Positions 31,244 to 41,046 are shown, counted from the stretch's first letter. The stretch is DNA of 64,000 nt from Luteibacter yeojuensis (GCF_000964085.1 NZ_JZRB01000011.1:1-64000); one strand, 5' to 3'. The notes: a model not told the origin generated them from the sequence alone. Made by a program: numbers and translations.

Positions 31244-31253
31244 AGGTTCGGTC

Positions 31254-32027
31254 TTAGACGAACATACCGCCGGAGGCCTCGATGCGCTGGCCATTCACCC
31301 AGCGGTTCTCGTCGGAGAGCAGGGCGGCGATCATCGGGCCGATGTCGTCGGGCTCGCCGACGCGGCCCAGGGCGGTGAAGCTGGCCACGCGCTTGTTGAT
31401 CTCCGGGTTGTCGCGCACCATGCCGCCGCTGAAATCGGTGGCGATGGCGCCCGGCGCCACGGTGTTGGCCGTGATGCCGCGCGGGCCGAACTCGGCGGCG
31501 AAGTAACGCGTCAGTACCTCGATCGCGCCCTTCATCGCCGCGTACGGCGCGCTGCCCGGCATCGAGAAGCGGGCCAGGCCACTGGAGATGTTCACGATGC
31601 GGCCGCCATCGTTCATCAGCGGCAGCAGCTTCTGGGTGAGGAAGAACACGCCCTTGAAGTGCACGTTGTACAGCGCGTCGACCTGGGCCTCGGTGGTTTC
31701 CGCGATCGGCGTGTGGTGCGAGGTGCCGGCGTTGTTCACGAGATAGTCGAAGCGCTCGGCGCCAAGGGTGGCCAGTGCTTCGCGCACCTGCCCGATGAAG
31801 GCGTCGAACGTGGCGGTGTTGCCCGTATCGAGCTGCAGGGCCACGGCGCGCGCGCCCAGGGCGGCCACGGCATCGACGGCGGCGTGCGCCTCTTTCTCGT
31901 TCGAGTGGTAGGTGAAGAGGCTGTCGACCCCGCGGCGGGCGAGGTTTTCGATGGTGTTGCGGCCAAGGCCGCGGCTGCCGCCGGTGACGATGGCGATGCG
32001 GCGGGTGGGGTTCTGGCTGGCGCTCAT
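31254..32027 (-). CDS. SDR-family oxidoreductase
   Basis: 257 residues, classical short-chain dehydrogenase. The cofactor motif TGGSRGLGRNT (TGxxxGxG) is near residue 15, NNAG near 94, the Ser-Tyr-Lys catalytic set is seen as NISSGLA and YAAMKGA, and PGAIATDF closes the active site. The Arg after the glycine motif suggests NADP(H). Substrate unknown. CGGAG lies at good distance from the ATG. Divergent from an AraC-family gene with a 160-bp gap, a frequent regulator/target pairing. Confidence 0.9.
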   Translation of the reverse strand: MSASQNPTRRIAIVTGGSRGLGRNTIENLARRGVDSLFTYHSNEKEAHAAVDAVAALGARAVALQLDTGNTATFDAFIGQVREALATLGAERFDYLVNNAGTSHHTPIAETTEAQVDALYNVHFKGVFFLTQKLLPLMNDGGRIVNISSGLARFSMPGSAPYAAMKGAIEVLTRYFAAEFGPRGITANTVAPGAIATDFSGGMVRDNPEINKRVASFTALGRVGEPDDIGPMIAALLSDENRWVNGQRIEASGGMFV

Positions 32028-32187
32028 GGGGTCACTCCGGGTGGGAAGGGGTTGCCCTGAAAGGTAGGGCTGGCCTGGCCCCCGGCGAATGCCGGAACCC
32101 AGCCCGTTCTTGCCTGATCCTGCCCCTGCCCCCATCAAGAGGGCGTAGGCTCGGTACGATCCCGGCCACCACCCCCGGAGCCCTCGC

Positions 32188-33081
32188 ATGTCCCAGGCCC
32201 TTGTCGACCTTGTCCATCGGTACACCGAGGCCCACCCCGGCACGAACCCGTGGATGACCGCCATCGATAACGTGGGCATCCTGCGCTCCGACGTGCCGCG
32301 CCAGCCGTCGCCGCTACTGTTCCAGCCCTCGCTATGCGTGGTGGCGCAGGGCACCAAGCAGAGTGTCTTTGGCACCCGCCGCTACGAATACGGCCCCGGC
32401 CAGGCGCTGGTGGTGAGCGTGGAAATGCCGGCGTTCAGTCGCGTCGCCGCAGCTAGCCCCGAGGAACCTTTCCTTGGCGTGGTGATCGGCCTGGACCGCA
32501 AGCTGGTCAGCGAAGTGATGGACAGCCTCGCCGCGCCGCCGAAGATTTCGCCGCAGGTGCCGCGTGGGGTGTTCGTCACCGACTACGACGGCCCGTTGGC
32601 CGACTGCGTCATCCGCCTCATGCGGCTGCTGGAGACACCGGAGGCGATCCCGCACGTGGCGCCGTTGGTGATGCGCGAGATCGTGTACTGGCTGCTCAGC
32701 GGGCCGCACGCCGCGGACGTGGCGAAGGTGGCGCTCGCCGATGGCCGCACGCACCGCGTGCTGAGCGCGGTGCATGCGTTGCGCGCGAACTTCGCCGAAG
32801 CCATCCGTGTCGATGAACTCGCCGCCATCGCGCAGCTCAGCCCCTCGGCGTTCCACCGCCAGTTCAAGGCGCTTACCTCGATGACACCCGTGCAGTTCCA
32901 GAAGCAGCTGCGGCTGCTTGAGGCTCGCCACTTGCTGGTGTCCGGCGCCGCCAACGCGGAGACGGCCGCGTTCCGCGTGGGTTACGAGAGCGCATCGCAG
33001 TTCAGCCGCGAATACGCCCGCATGTTCGGCGCACCGCCACGGCGCGACGCCGAGGCGTTCCGCCGGCCATTGCCGGGGTGA
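32188..33081 (+). CDS. AraC-family transcriptional regulator
   Basis: 297 residues. The N-terminal AraC_N-type cupin (about 25-180, PSLCVVAQGTKQSVFG, YGPGQALVVSVEMPA) is followed by two helix-turn-helix motifs (about 200-290, AIAQLSPSAFHRQFKALT and ETAAFRVGYESASQFSREYARMFG). This subgroup commonly activates a neighbouring SDR or aldo-keto reductase in response to reactive aldehydes or alcohols. It is divergent from the SDR gene, which is the likely target. Confidence 0.92.
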   Translation: MSQALVDLVHRYTEAHPGTNPWMTAIDNVGILRSDVPRQPSPLLFQPSLCVVAQGTKQSVFGTRRYEYGPGQALVVSVEMPAFSRVAAASPEEPFLGVVIGLDRKLVSEVMDSLAAPPKISPQVPRGVFVTDYDGPLADCVIRLMRLLETPEAIPHVAPLVMREIVYWLLSGPHAADVAKVALADGRTHRVLSAVHALRANFAEAIRVDELAAIAQLSPSAFHRQFKALTSMTPVQFQKQLRLLEARHLLVSGAANAETAAFRVGYESASQFSREYARMFGAPPRRDAEAFRRPLPG

Positions 33082-33128
33082 CCGCATCCATGTGACGCTG
33101 CGCGCACCACCGCGAAGGGAAGGGTGCC

Positions 33129-34283
33129 ATGGTCAGTCGTCGCGCGTTCCTCCAGGCCGTGCCCGCGGGTGCGTTGTCGCTCGCCGCCGCGGGCACGCCG
33201 CTTGCCCTTGGCGCGGCGCCGGCGCCCGCGCCGAAACCCATTGCCGTGGAGAAGGTCGTCGCGCTCGTCGGCGACGACGTGCCAGCGCGCTCCATCACCT
33301 TTCCACACCGCCTCGAACAAGCCATCGGCGGTGACGCCGACATCGGCGACATCTACCTGCACGAGGGTGCGGTGACCCAGCTGGAGCAGCGCTTGGCCGC
33401 CATGCTGGGCAAGGAGGACGCGGCGTTCATGCCGACCGGCACCATGGCGAACCAGGTGGCCATCCGCATCCTCTGCGGCGATCGCCGGCACCTGTTGCTG
33501 CAGAAGGAAAGCCACGTCTACCGCGACGAGGAAGATGCCACGGCCGTGCTCAGCGGCATCAACCCCGTGCCCATCGAAGGCGGCACCGGCGAGCAGCTCG
33601 TCGCTTCCATCGACGCCGCGTACAACCAGCGCTCCGAGGATCCGTATCCGCTGGAAGTTGGCGCCATCTCGCTCGAAAGCCCGGTGCGCCGGCTCGATGG
33701 TTCCACCATCGCCCTCGACACGATCCTGCGCATCGCGGCGATCGCGAAGCGCAACGGCACGGGCCTGCACCTCGATGGCGCGCGGCTGCTGCTGATGTCG
33801 GGCATGCCGGGCTTCGATCCCAAGGCCTACGCCGCGCCGTTCGATACGGTGTACGTGTCGCTCTACAAATACCTGGGCGCGCCGTTCGGCGCGATCCTGG
33901 CAGGCGACAAGGCGCGCATCGACCGCGCGCGGCACGTGCGGCACATCTTCGGCGGCACGATCTTCCGCGGCTTCCCCGCGGCGGCGATGGCGTTGCATGG
34001 GCTCGACGGTTTCGGCGACATGTTCGCGCGCGTGCGCAAGGCGGGCGATGCGTTGCTGGCGGCGCTGGAGGCGATGCCGGGCATACGCATCGAGCGCGTG
34101 GAGCGGGCCAGCAATATCGCCGTGGCGGTGCTCGAGCCACGCGTGGCAGAGGGGCTGCAGGAACGCGCGCGCCATGTCGATATCGTGGTGGGCAAGCCGG
34201 ACAACGGCCGCCTGCACCTCTCCTTCAACGGCACCTTGCTGCGCAAGCCGACCGCGGCCATCGCCAGCGTGTTCGCCGTGTAG
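33129..34283 (+). CDS. Tat-exported threonine-aldolase-like PLP enzyme
   Basis: 384 residues. Fold-type I PLP enzyme of the beta-eliminating lyase / L-threonine aldolase family: MPTGTMANQVAI near 100, LHLDGARLL near 215, and the PLP-lysine stretch SLYKYLGAPFGAIL (Lys247). The N-terminus has a twin-arginine signal (SRRAFLQAVP, hydrophobic stretch, then AxA) so the enzyme appears to be exported folded with its cofactor. A periplasmic threonine aldolase-like protein is unusual. GGGAAGGG gives a good ribosome-binding site. The 48-bp gap after araC suggests possible cotranscription. Confidence 0.85.
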   Translation: MVSRRAFLQAVPAGALSLAAAGTPLALGAAPAPAPKPIAVEKVVALVGDDVPARSITFPHRLEQAIGGDADIGDIYLHEGAVTQLEQRLAAMLGKEDAAFMPTGTMANQVAIRILCGDRRHLLLQKESHVYRDEEDATAVLSGINPVPIEGGTGEQLVASIDAAYNQRSEDPYPLEVGAISLESPVRRLDGSTIALDTILRIAAIAKRNGTGLHLDGARLLLMSGMPGFDPKAYAAPFDTVYVSLYKYLGAPFGAILAGDKARIDRARHVRHIFGGTIFRGFPAAAMALHGLDGFGDMFARVRKAGDALLAALEAMPGIRIERVERASNIAVAVLEPRVAEGLQERARHVDIVVGKPDNGRLHLSFNGTLLRKPTAAIASVFAV

Positions 34284-34317
34284 CAGGTTGCACGGTGCGC
34301 TGGCGCCCTTTACGCTG

Positions 34318-34375
34318 GCGGCCGATGGGAATGGGGCTTCCCGATAACCGCCAGTTGGCTGATAGCTCCTGCCGT
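34318..34375 (+). promoter_or_regulatory. Fluoride (crcB) riboswitch
   Basis: The sequence GGCCGATGGGAATGGGGC, then TTCCCGATAACCGCC and GGCTGATAGCTCCTGCC matches the crcB aptamer layout: GAUG near the 5' end, AACCGCC joining, and UGAUNGCUCCU at the 3' side. It lies 70 bp upstream of crcB, and a GGTAG/CTACC hairpin at 34399-34416 may be part of the expression platform. Confidence 0.85.
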
Positions 34376-34447
34376 AGTGGCCGCGACGCGGTGCCACGGT
34401 AGGCCTGCGTCTACCCCACGCGCGTCGCCCTGTATCCTGGACGCGAG

Positions 34448-34828
34448 GTGTTCGTGGGTTATTTACTGGTTTTCATCGGCGGCGGCCTGGGCTCCATGGC
34501 CCGTTACGGCCTCAGTGCGTTCGGCATGCGCCTGGTCGGGCAGGGCTTCCCCTGGCCCACCCTGGTCATCAACATCCTCGGCTCCGCGCTCATGGGGGCG
34601 CTGACGGGCTGGCTGGCCGTGCAGGGCAACGCCCCGCAGTCGCTACGGCTGTTCATCGCCACGGGTATCCTGGGCGGCTTCACCACGTTCTCGACGTTCT
34701 CGCTGGAAACCGTGCTGCTCTACCAGCGCGGCCAGCTGGGCCTGGCCGTGGCCTACGTGGCGGCCTCGGTGGCCATCGGCGTCGGCGCGCTGATGCTGGC
34801 CATGCGGCTGGCGCGCGCCATGGGGTGA
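34448..34828 (+). CDS. crcB: Fluoride ion channel CrcB/Fluc
   Basis: Exports fluoride from the cytoplasm as a dual-topology dimer. 126 residues with four hydrophobic helices, the opening GGGLGSMARYGLS and the pore signature GGFTTFSTFSLE, including the Phe and Asn/Thr positions of the Fluc pore (NILGSALMG). It begins with GTG. A fluoride riboswitch directly upstream identifies both function and regulation. Confidence 0.96.
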   Translation: MFVGYLLVFIGGGLGSMARYGLSAFGMRLVGQGFPWPTLVINILGSALMGALTGWLAVQGNAPQSLRLFIATGILGGFTTFSTFSLETVLLYQRGQLGLAVAYVAASVAIGVGALMLAMRLARAMG

Positions 34829-34835
34829 CGGGGTC

Positions 34836-34863
34836 TTGCACATTTCATCGCTGCCCCTATAAT
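34836..34863 (+). promoter_or_regulatory. Sigma-70 promoter of the second tRNA-Gly
   Basis: TTGCAC and a perfect TATAAT with 16-bp spacing, ending 14 bp before the tRNA 5' end, the same geometry as the promoter at 19660. Confidence 0.85.
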
Positions 34864-34877
34864 GGCCGGCTCACGAC

Positions 34878-34953
<76 letters not shown>

Positions 34954-34966
34954 GTTTTCCCCAAAG

Positions 34967-34995
34967 CCCCGGCCACGCGCCGGGGTTTTGTTTTT
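34967..34995 (+). terminator. Terminator of tRNA-Gly
   Basis: CCCCGG/CCGGGG stem (34967-34972, 34980-34985) followed by TTTTGTTTTT. Confidence 0.85.
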
Positions 34996-35086
34996 CCGGC
35001 CCGCGAAGGTTGCCTAACCGCGGGCTTCACGCTCTCCCAATGTGCTGGCGGCGACGCTGTACGCATCGTTTCCCGGGGAGAGCGAC

Positions 35087-35284
35087 ATGGCCACCGCGCA
35101 CACCACCAGCCACGCGAGCGAGATTGGCGCCATGGCGGCAGGCAAGCTGCTGGCCAAGGCCACGGGCGGCAAGCTGTGGCCCACCATCCTCATCCTCGTT
35201 GGCATCGTGCTGCTGCGGCGTACCGCGGCGGCGCATGCGGCGAAGAAGGCGCGCGTACACGCCGAGCTCGGCGTCGACGGCTGA
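35087..35284 (+). CDS. Small single-pass membrane protein
   Basis: 65 residues. A hydrophilic N-terminus, one hydrophobic helix (LWPTILILVGIVLL, about 31-45) and a basic/Ala-rich tail (HAAKKARVHAEL). A GGGGAG ribosome-binding site is 6 bases before the ATG at 35087, which is preferred over an ATG at 35042. No family recognised. Confidence 0.6.
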   Translation: MATAHTTSHASEIGAMAAGKLLAKATGGKLWPTILILVGIVLLRRTAAAHAAKKARVHAELGVDG

Positions 35285-35301
35285 GAAGCCACTCAAGCGA
35301 T

Positions 35302-35562
35302 CTAGTGAATCCCGCGGCGTGCACATCGCAGCGCCAGGCCGTGCGCGCGCGCAGCGGCGGCGCCCAGCAACGGTGACACGACGGCAAGCCACCCGTCGGC
35401 ATAGGCACGAAAATCCGCGCCGCGGCGCACATCGCCCGTGTTCGCCATCGCCTTGCACAGCGCAAGCGTGAGCGCTCCAGGCGCGGGATGCGTCGCAATG
35501 GCGGCTTCCAGCGCGCATTCGAGGGCGGCAAGCTTGCCGAGCAGGTACGTTCGATCATCCAT
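35302..35562 (-). CDS. Hypothetical protein
   Basis: 86 residues, mostly helical, Ala/Leu-rich, with three cysteines and no signal peptide. A GAAGGAA ribosome-binding site supports the ATG at 35560-35562. Possibly a small regulatory or metabolic accessory protein; no family recognised. Convergent with the small membrane protein gene. The 218 bp upstream (35563-35780) hold only the start region of the response regulator on the other strand. Confidence 0.55.
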   Translation of the reverse strand: MDDRTYLLGKLAALECALEAAIATHPAPGALTLALCKAMANTGDVRRGADFRAYADGWLAVVSPLLGAAAARAHGLALRCARRGIH

Positions 35563-35780
35563 GACGTTTCCTTCGCCTACATCGTTTCGCGCCGGACGAT
35601 GACATGAAGATCAGGCGGTGTCACCTCGCCGACGGGGCGGATGCCGCTACAACGCGGCGAGGGCGAGGCTGATGATAGTCGCGCGCTGGTTGTCCCGCCT
35701 GCACATCTGGCATTGTATGTACCCGCAGGCCGCGCGCTCGTTGCGTGCAGTAAGTAAAGTCGGCCCAGGGAGGGCAAAGC

Positions 35781-36434
35781 ATGATTAGTGTTGTTCTGGT
35801 CGATGACCACGAGTTGGTCAGGACCGGCTTCCGGATGATCCTGGCGCAACAGGCCGACATCCGGATCAGGGGGGAAGCCGGCTCCGCGGAGGAGGGCCTG
35901 CGCCTCATCCGCTCTCAGTCCCCTGATATCGCGTTGATCGACGTGCACATGCCGGGCATGAGTGGCGTCGAGCTCACCGAGCGCATCATCCGCGCCAAGT
36001 TGCGCACCAACATCGTTATCCTCACCGTGGTCGACGACGCACGCTTTCCCAAGCGCCTGCTCGACGCCGGTGCGCTGGGCTACCTTACGAAGGGATGCAA
36101 CGCGGATGAACTGGTGGGTGCGGTGCGTGCCGTGGCGGGTGGCCGTCGTTACCTGGCGCCCACGGTGGCGCAGCAGCTGGCGCTGGCCACGCTCGACGGC
36201 GCCGATTCCCCGTTCGACGCGTTGTCCACGCGCGAGATGGAAGTGGCCATGATGCTGGTGCGTGGCATGCCGCTCACGGGTATCGGCGAACGGCTCAACC
36301 TCAGCCCGAAAACCGTCTCCACGTACAAGCAGCGCCTGATGGAAAAGCTCCACGTCGACCATGTGGTGGGGCTCGCGCACCTCATGACCATCCATGGCCT
36401 GCTCGACACGCATAACCACCAGGTGGGCGGCTGA
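35781..36434 (+). CDS. GacA/UvrY-type response regulator
   Basis: 217 residues. Receiver domain (1-120) with acidic pocket VDDHELVRTG, phosphoacceptor Asp54 (LIDVHMPGM, same number as E. coli UvrY) and Lys in LTKGCNADEL. LuxR/NarL helix-turn-helix (about 145-210) opens with SPFDALSTREMEVAMMLVRG and contains LNLSPKTVSTYKQRLMEKL, which closely follows GacA/UvrY rather than NarL or RcsB. Such regulators act through Csr/Rsm RNAs. AGGGAGGG ribosome-binding site. No sensor kinase (BarA/GacS) is next to it and uvrC lies elsewhere. Confidence 0.9.
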   Translation: MISVVLVDDHELVRTGFRMILAQQADIRIRGEAGSAEEGLRLIRSQSPDIALIDVHMPGMSGVELTERIIRAKLRTNIVILTVVDDARFPKRLLDAGALGYLTKGCNADELVGAVRAVAGGRRYLAPTVAQQLALATLDGADSPFDALSTREMEVAMMLVRGMPLTGIGERLNLSPKTVSTYKQRLMEKLHVDHVVGLAHLMTIHGLLDTHNHQVGG

Positions 36435-36437
36435 GGC

Positions 36438-36469
36438 AAAAAAAAAGGAGGCCGCGAGGCCTCCTTTTT
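36438..36469. terminator. Bidirectional terminator between the response regulator and rne
   Basis: AGGAGGCC/GGCCTCCT stem with GCGA loop, preceded by nine A and followed by five T, so it serves both convergent genes. Confidence 0.9.
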
Positions 36470-36488
36470 CGTTGGCAGCCCGGCTGCC

Positions 36489-39400
36489 TTAGTGCTGGCC
36501 GTCCTGCGGTTCCTGGCGCGGACGCGTCAGCAGGTCGCCCTGCGTCGGCGGGGTCCATGCCGGCTGGCCCGTCGGTGCGGCTGGCGCGTGCGACACGTGG
36601 GAGACGTTGGAAGCCTCGGGCGACTTGGGCGTCACCGGCTCGGCCGGTTTGGCAGCCTCGGCAGCCTCGGCGCGACGGGCGGCGTCTTCGGCATCGGCCG
36701 TGCCTGCGTCATCCGCCGCGGCGGCGTCCCCAGGGGCGATGCCGTCGTGCTTCGGGGCCTCCGCGGGCACGGGGGCAGGCGCGGGGGCCGCCTCGACAGG
36801 GCGGGCTTCGACAGGGCTGGCTTCGACCTTCGGTTCGTCCGCCCGTGCCGGCGCGGCATCGGCCGCCACGGTCGTGGCGAGGTCATCCGGCAGCATGCCG
36901 CGAGCCGGTGCATCGAGCGCGGACGCGGCACCCGGTGCTTCGTCCTTCGACGGGTCGCGGGTGGGCTGGTGCGTGGCGAGCGGGTCGGCAGCCGGGGCAG
37001 CCGGGGCGGCCTTCAACGGGGCATCGGATTCGGTCTGGCGGCGCTCGCTGGTACGAAGCTCGACCGAATCGGCCGGGCTGGCCGGCTCGTGCGCGGCCAC
37101 GGCCGGCGCGGCGTCGGCCGTGGCGCCGGGGATCGGCGGCAGCTTCGGCAGCGTGGGCAGGGTGAGCGCCGACGGGACGTGCTCGTCGTCGCCCGGCTCG
37201 GCCGGGCGCGTGGCCTCGGCGGCCACCGGCTGCACCTTCACGGCGTTGGCTGCTGCTTCCGGGGTGTCGAGCACCGGCGGCACGCTGGCGCTGTCGCGGC
37301 CGGTGCCGATGTCGTCGTCACCGTCCTCGTCGTCGAGATCCGACGCCTCGGCGGCGCCACCGGCGGCACCCGCCTGGGTGCCGTCATCCTGGCGACGGCG
37401 GCGGCGGCCACCGCGACGGCCGCGGCGGCGGCGCTGGCCACCTTCACCGGCTTCGCGGGTGCCATCGGCGCCTTCGGCGGCGTCGGCCACGCCCGGGACG
37501 GCGACGGCGACATCGCCCTCGGCGGCCGGGGCGGCGTCAGCGGCCACGAGGGTGGTGGCGGCCAGCGTCTCGTCGACGACGGCGGCCGGCGCCACGGGCT
37601 TCTCCGGCGCCGGGGCGCGCGGCGGCTGGGCCGGCGTGGCGGCCTTGTCGGCCTTCTCTACCTTTTCGACCTTCTCGCCCTGCGGCTGCTGGCGCTCGTT
37701 GCGCGGCGGCTGCTGGCGGCGGTTCTCGTTGCCCTGGCGGTTGCCCTTGGCCTTTTCATCGGCCTGGCGCGGCTGCTGGGGGCCCTTGTCCTGTTTTTCC
37801 TGCTTGGGCGGGCGCGCCTGCTGCTGGCCCTGGCGGCCCTGCTGCGTGGCGTCCTTGTCCTTGCGCTGGCCCTGCTGGCCCTGGCGCTCGCCCTTGCCGC
37901 GGCCCTCGCCACGGCGCTCGTCGCGGCGGTTGCCACCACGCTCGCTGCGCTCGTTGCGGCCACCACCGCGCGATTCTTCGCGGCGGGCGGGCGCGGGCGC
38001 GGCGGCCGGTGCCGGGGTGGGCTGGGCGCCGCCGCCGAACAGGCTGCCGAACAGGCGCGAGAAGAAGCCGCCCGCCGGGGCCGCCGGGGCGGCCACGGGG
38101 CGCGCCGGCTGGGCAGGGGCGACGGCCTCGGACTCGTCGTCGCGGATGGGGGCGGGCGACGACGGGACCACGCCGGTGACCAGCGGCTGCTCGCCGCTGC
38201 CCAGCATCTGGCCCATCTTGGGCAGGGCCGTGGCGACCACCGGGGTGGTGCGCTCGTAGCTCGGCTTGCTGTGCTCGCCCATGTCCGCTTCGCGGATGCG
38301 GGTGATCTCGAGGTGCGGGGTTTCGAGCTTGTCGTCGGCCACCACCACCACGTGCACGTTATGGCGCAGCTCGATCTCGACGATGCTGGCGCGCTTCTCG
38401 TTGAGCATGAAGTTGGCCACCGACGGCGGGGCCTGCACCAGGACCTGCCCGGTGTTTTCCTTCATGGCGTGCTCCTCGATGAGGCGCAGCGTGGAGAGGC
38501 CCAGCGACTCGACGCTGCGGATGTGGCCGTGGCCTTCGCAACGCGGGCAGACGTTCTGCGTGGCCTCGCCCAGGCTGGGGCGCAGGCGCTGGCGCGACAT
38601 CTCGAGCAGGCCGAAGCGGCTGATGCGGCCGATCTGGACGCGCGCGCGGTCGGCCTTGAGGGCGTCCTTCAGGCGCTCTTCCACCTCGCGCTGGTGGCGC
38701 GGGCTGTCCATGTCGATGAAGTCGATGACGATGAGGCCGCCGGCATCGCGGATGCGCAGCTGGCGGGCGATCTCGGTGGCAGCTTCGAGGTTGGTGTTGA
38801 ACGCCGTCTCTTCGATATCGCTGCCCTTGGTGGCCTTCGACGAGTTGATGTCGATGGCGGTGAGGGCTTCGGTCTGGTCGATGACGATGGAGCCGCCCGA
38901 GGGAAGGCGGACATTGCGCTCGAAGATCGATTCGATCTGGGTCTCGATCTGGTAGCGCGAGAAGAGCGGGGTGGGATCCTGGTAGAGCTTGAGCTTGCGC
39001 AGGTTGTTCGGCATCACCTGCTGGACGAAATCGCGGGCGTCCTTGTAGAGCGACTCCTCGTCGACAAGGATCTCGCCGATATCGTTGCGCAGGTAATCGC
39101 GCAGGGCGCGGATGAACAGCTTCGATTCCTGGTAGATCAGGAACGGTGCCTTCTGCGACGTGGCGGCGGCCGAGATCGACTTCCACAGCTGCAGCAGGTA
39201 GTCGAGATCCCACTGGAGTTCTTCGGCGTCGCGGCCCATGCCGGCGGTGCGCACGATGAGGCCCATCTCGTCGGGCACCGAGAGGTGCTCCAGGGCTTCC
39301 TTGAGGGCCTGGCGGTCTTCGCCCTCGATGCGACGCGACACGCCACCGGCGCGCGGGTTGTTCGGCATCAGCACCATGTAGCGGCCGGCGAGGCTGATGA

Positions 39401-39749
39401 ACGTGGTGAGGGCGGCGCCCTTGTTACCGCGTTCTTCCTTCTCGACCTGGACGATGATCTCCTGGCCTTCCTTCAGCAGCTCGCGGATATTCGATTTACC
39501 TTCCGCGTTCGGGTTGAAGTAATCGCGGGAGATTTCCTTCAGCGGCAGGAAGCCGTGGCGTTCGGCACCGTAATCGACGAAGCAGGCTTCGAGGGAGGGT
39601 TCGACGCGGGTGATGCGGCCTTTGTAGATATTGGCCTTTTTCTGCTCCCGGGACGGGATTTCGATGTCGAGGTCGTAAAGGTTCTGGCCGTCGACGATAG
39701 CAACGCGCAACTCTTCGCGCTGAGTCGCGTTGATCAACATACGCTTCAT
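36489..39749 (-). CDS. rne: Ribonuclease E
   Basis: The essential endonuclease of mRNA decay and tRNA/rRNA processing and the degradosome scaffold. 1086 residues. S1 domain (about 35-120), RNase E/G catalytic core with DNase I-like segment ([24 protein letters not shown]), the zinc-link CPRCEGHG, then a long disordered C-terminal half: an Arg-rich region (about 610-740) and Pro/Ala-rich low complexity up to the end. GAGGAA precedes the ATG at 39747-39749. The preceding leader is about 300 bases, as expected for RNase E autoregulation. Divergent from rluC, as in E. coli. Confidence 0.97.
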   Translation of the reverse strand: MKRMLINATQREELRVAIVDGQNLYDLDIEIPSREQKKANIYKGRITRVEPSLEACFVDYGAERHGFLPLKEISRDYFNPNAEGKSNIRELLKEGQEIIVQVEKEERGNKGAALTTFISLAGRYMVLMPNNPRAGGVSRRIEGEDRQALKEALEHLSVPDEMGLIVRTAGMGRDAEELQWDLDYLLQLWKSISAAATSQKAPFLIYQESKLFIRALRDYLRNDIGEILVDEESLYKDARDFVQQVMPNNLRKLKLYQDPTPLFSRYQIETQIESIFERNVRLPSGGSIVIDQTEALTAIDINSSKATKGSDIEETAFNTNLEAATEIARQLRIRDAGGLIVIDFIDMDSPRHQREVEERLKDALKADRARVQIGRISRFGLLEMSRQRLRPSLGEATQNVCPRCEGHGHIRSVESLGLSTLRLIEEHAMKENTGQVLVQAPPSVANFMLNEKRASIVEIELRHNVHVVVVADDKLETPHLEITRIREADMGEHSKPSYERTTPVVATALPKMGQMLGSGEQPLVTGVVPSSPAPIRDDESEAVAPAQPARPVAAPAAPAGGFFSRLFGSLFGGGAQPTPAPAAAPAPARREESRGGGRNERSERGGNRRDERRGEGRGKGERQGQQGQRKDKDATQQGRQGQQQARPPKQEKQDKGPQQPRQADEKAKGNRQGNENRRQQPPRNERQQPQGEKVEKVEKADKAATPAQPPRAPAPEKPVAPAAVVDETLAATTLVAADAAPAAEGDVAVAVPGVADAAEGADGTREAGEGGQRRRRGRRGGRRRRRQDDGTQAGAAGGAAEASDLDDEDGDDDIGTGRDSASVPPVLDTPEAAANAVKVQPVAAEATRPAEPGDDEHVPSALTLPTLPKLPPIPGATADAAPAVAAHEPASPADSVELRTSERRQTESDAPLKAAPAAPAADPLATHQPTRDPSKDEAPGAASALDAPARGMLPDDLATTVAADAAPARADEPKVEASPVEARPVEAAPAPAPVPAEAPKHDGIAPGDAAAADDAGTADAEDAARRAEAAEAAKPAEPVTPKSPEASNVSHVSHAPAAPTGQPAWTPPTQGDLLTRPRQEPQDGQH

Positions 39750-40070
39750 TGTGGGTTCCTCGGCCTTGCCGCGCGGCCGCGCGCCGCGGTGGCGCCCAAG
39801 TGGCGGCCTGCCGGGGATCGCGCCGCAGCGGTAAGGCTTCAAGCGGCATGGTTTCCGGGGCCGATACCTGGCCTCGGCGTGATTCGTGAATAAGCGCCTT
39901 GCAACCGGCCCGTTTCCTTACGGATAACCGGACAACTGCAACCCGAACCATTACGATATGGGGTGTCTTCCACCTCCCGACCCCTCGGACGGGATAGCGT
40001 GAACTCGCCTTACGCGACGGAACCGGCACCCCGCGAGAGATAAGTCTTCAGCGGAGCCTGACGCTCGCCG

Positions 40071-40099
40071 AGTATCCTATCAATTTCGAGTTTTATCAA
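40071..40099 (-). promoter_or_regulatory. rne promoter and long 5' leader
   Basis: TTGATA (40099-40094) and GATACT (40076-40071) with 17-bp spacing on the minus strand predict a transcript start near 40064 and a leader of about 315 nt before rne. The -35 overlaps the first base of the rluC ATG. The 349-bp gap 39750-40098 is thus mostly rne leader; no other gene is seen there. Confidence 0.6.
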
Positions 40100-41046
40100 T
40101 GCAGACGGCAACTTCCCTCGACGGCGGCCAAGGTGTGCGGCTGGTCGAAATCGGCCCCGAGAGGGACGGCCAGCGCGTGGACAACGCCCTGATGACCCTG
40201 TGCAAGGGCGTGCCCAAGAGCCTGGTCTACCGCATCCTGAGAACGGGCCAGGTCCGCATCAATGGCAAGCGGGCCAAGCCGGATACGCGCCTGGCCGCCG
40301 GCGACATGCTGCGCATCCCGCCCATCCGCATGGCCGAGAAGGAAGAAGGGGCCGCGCCGACGGGCATGGTCAAGGCCGTTACCGATGCCATTATCTTTGA
40401 AGACAAGCACTTCCTCGTCATCGATAAGCCGGTTGGCATCGCCGCCCATGGCGGCAGCGGGGTCAGCCATGGCGCCATCGAGCTGATCCGCGCGGCCCGC
40501 CCCAATGAGCATATCGAGCTGGTGCACCGCCTCGACCGCGATACCAGCGGCGTCCTCGTGCTTTCCAAGAGCCGGGCCGGCCTCACGGGCCTGCAGGCGC
40601 TCATCCGCGACAACCAGGTGGTGAAGCAGTACCTCTGCCTCATGACCGGCACGCCCCGGAAGGCCAAGTTCGATGTGAATGCCCCTTTGCTGAAGTCGGT
40701 GATGCATGGCGGCGAGCGCATGGTGCGGGTCGATGACGCAGGCAAGCCCTCGCTCACGTTCTTCCAGGAAGTGGAGCAGTACCCCGGCAGCCGCCTGATG
40801 CGGGCCACCCTGGGCACCGGCCGCACCCACCAGATCCGCGTCCACGCGCAGTACATCGGCCACCCGCTGGCGGGTGACCCGAAATACGGCGACCCGGAGG
40901 CCAACAAGCGCTTCCGCGCCAAGGGCCTGAAACGGATGTTCCTGCACGCCGCACGCATGAGCTTCGACCTGGACGGCCGCAACTACGACTTTTCCGTCCC
41001 GTTGCCCGACGATCTGAAGCTTTTCCTGGACAATCTGCGCGCCTGA
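40099..41046 (+). CDS. rluC: Ribosomal large subunit pseudouridine synthase C
   Basis: Forms pseudouridine at 955, 2504 and 2580 of 23S rRNA (E. coli numbering). 315 residues: N-terminal S4 domain (about 20-85, RVDNALMTLCKGVPKSLVYRIL), then the RluA-type catalytic domain with the HRLDRDTSG motif containing the catalytic Asp, and GTGRTHQIRVHAQYIGHPLAGD. No obvious ribosome-binding site precedes the ATG. Divergent rne/rluC order is conserved in gammaproteobacteria. Confidence 0.96.
   Translation: MQTATSLDGGQGVRLVEIGPERDGQRVDNALMTLCKGVPKSLVYRILRTGQVRINGKRAKPDTRLAAGDMLRIPPIRMAEKEEGAAPTGMVKAVTDAIIFEDKHFLVIDKPVGIAAHGGSGVSHGAIELIRAARPNEHIELVHRLDRDTSGVLVLSKSRAGLTGLQALIRDNQVVKQYLCLMTGTPRKAKFDVNAPLLKSVMHGGERMVRVDDAGKPSLTFFQEVEQYPGSRLMRATLGTGRTHQIRVHAQYIGHPLAGDPKYGDPEANKRFRAKGLKRMFLHAARMSFDLDGRNYDFSVPLPDDLKLFLDNLRA

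Noticed and set aside
36492-39893. Frame of over 1,100 codons opposite rne
   Set aside because: Shadow of the RNase E gene with low-complexity Arg/Gly/Leu translation.
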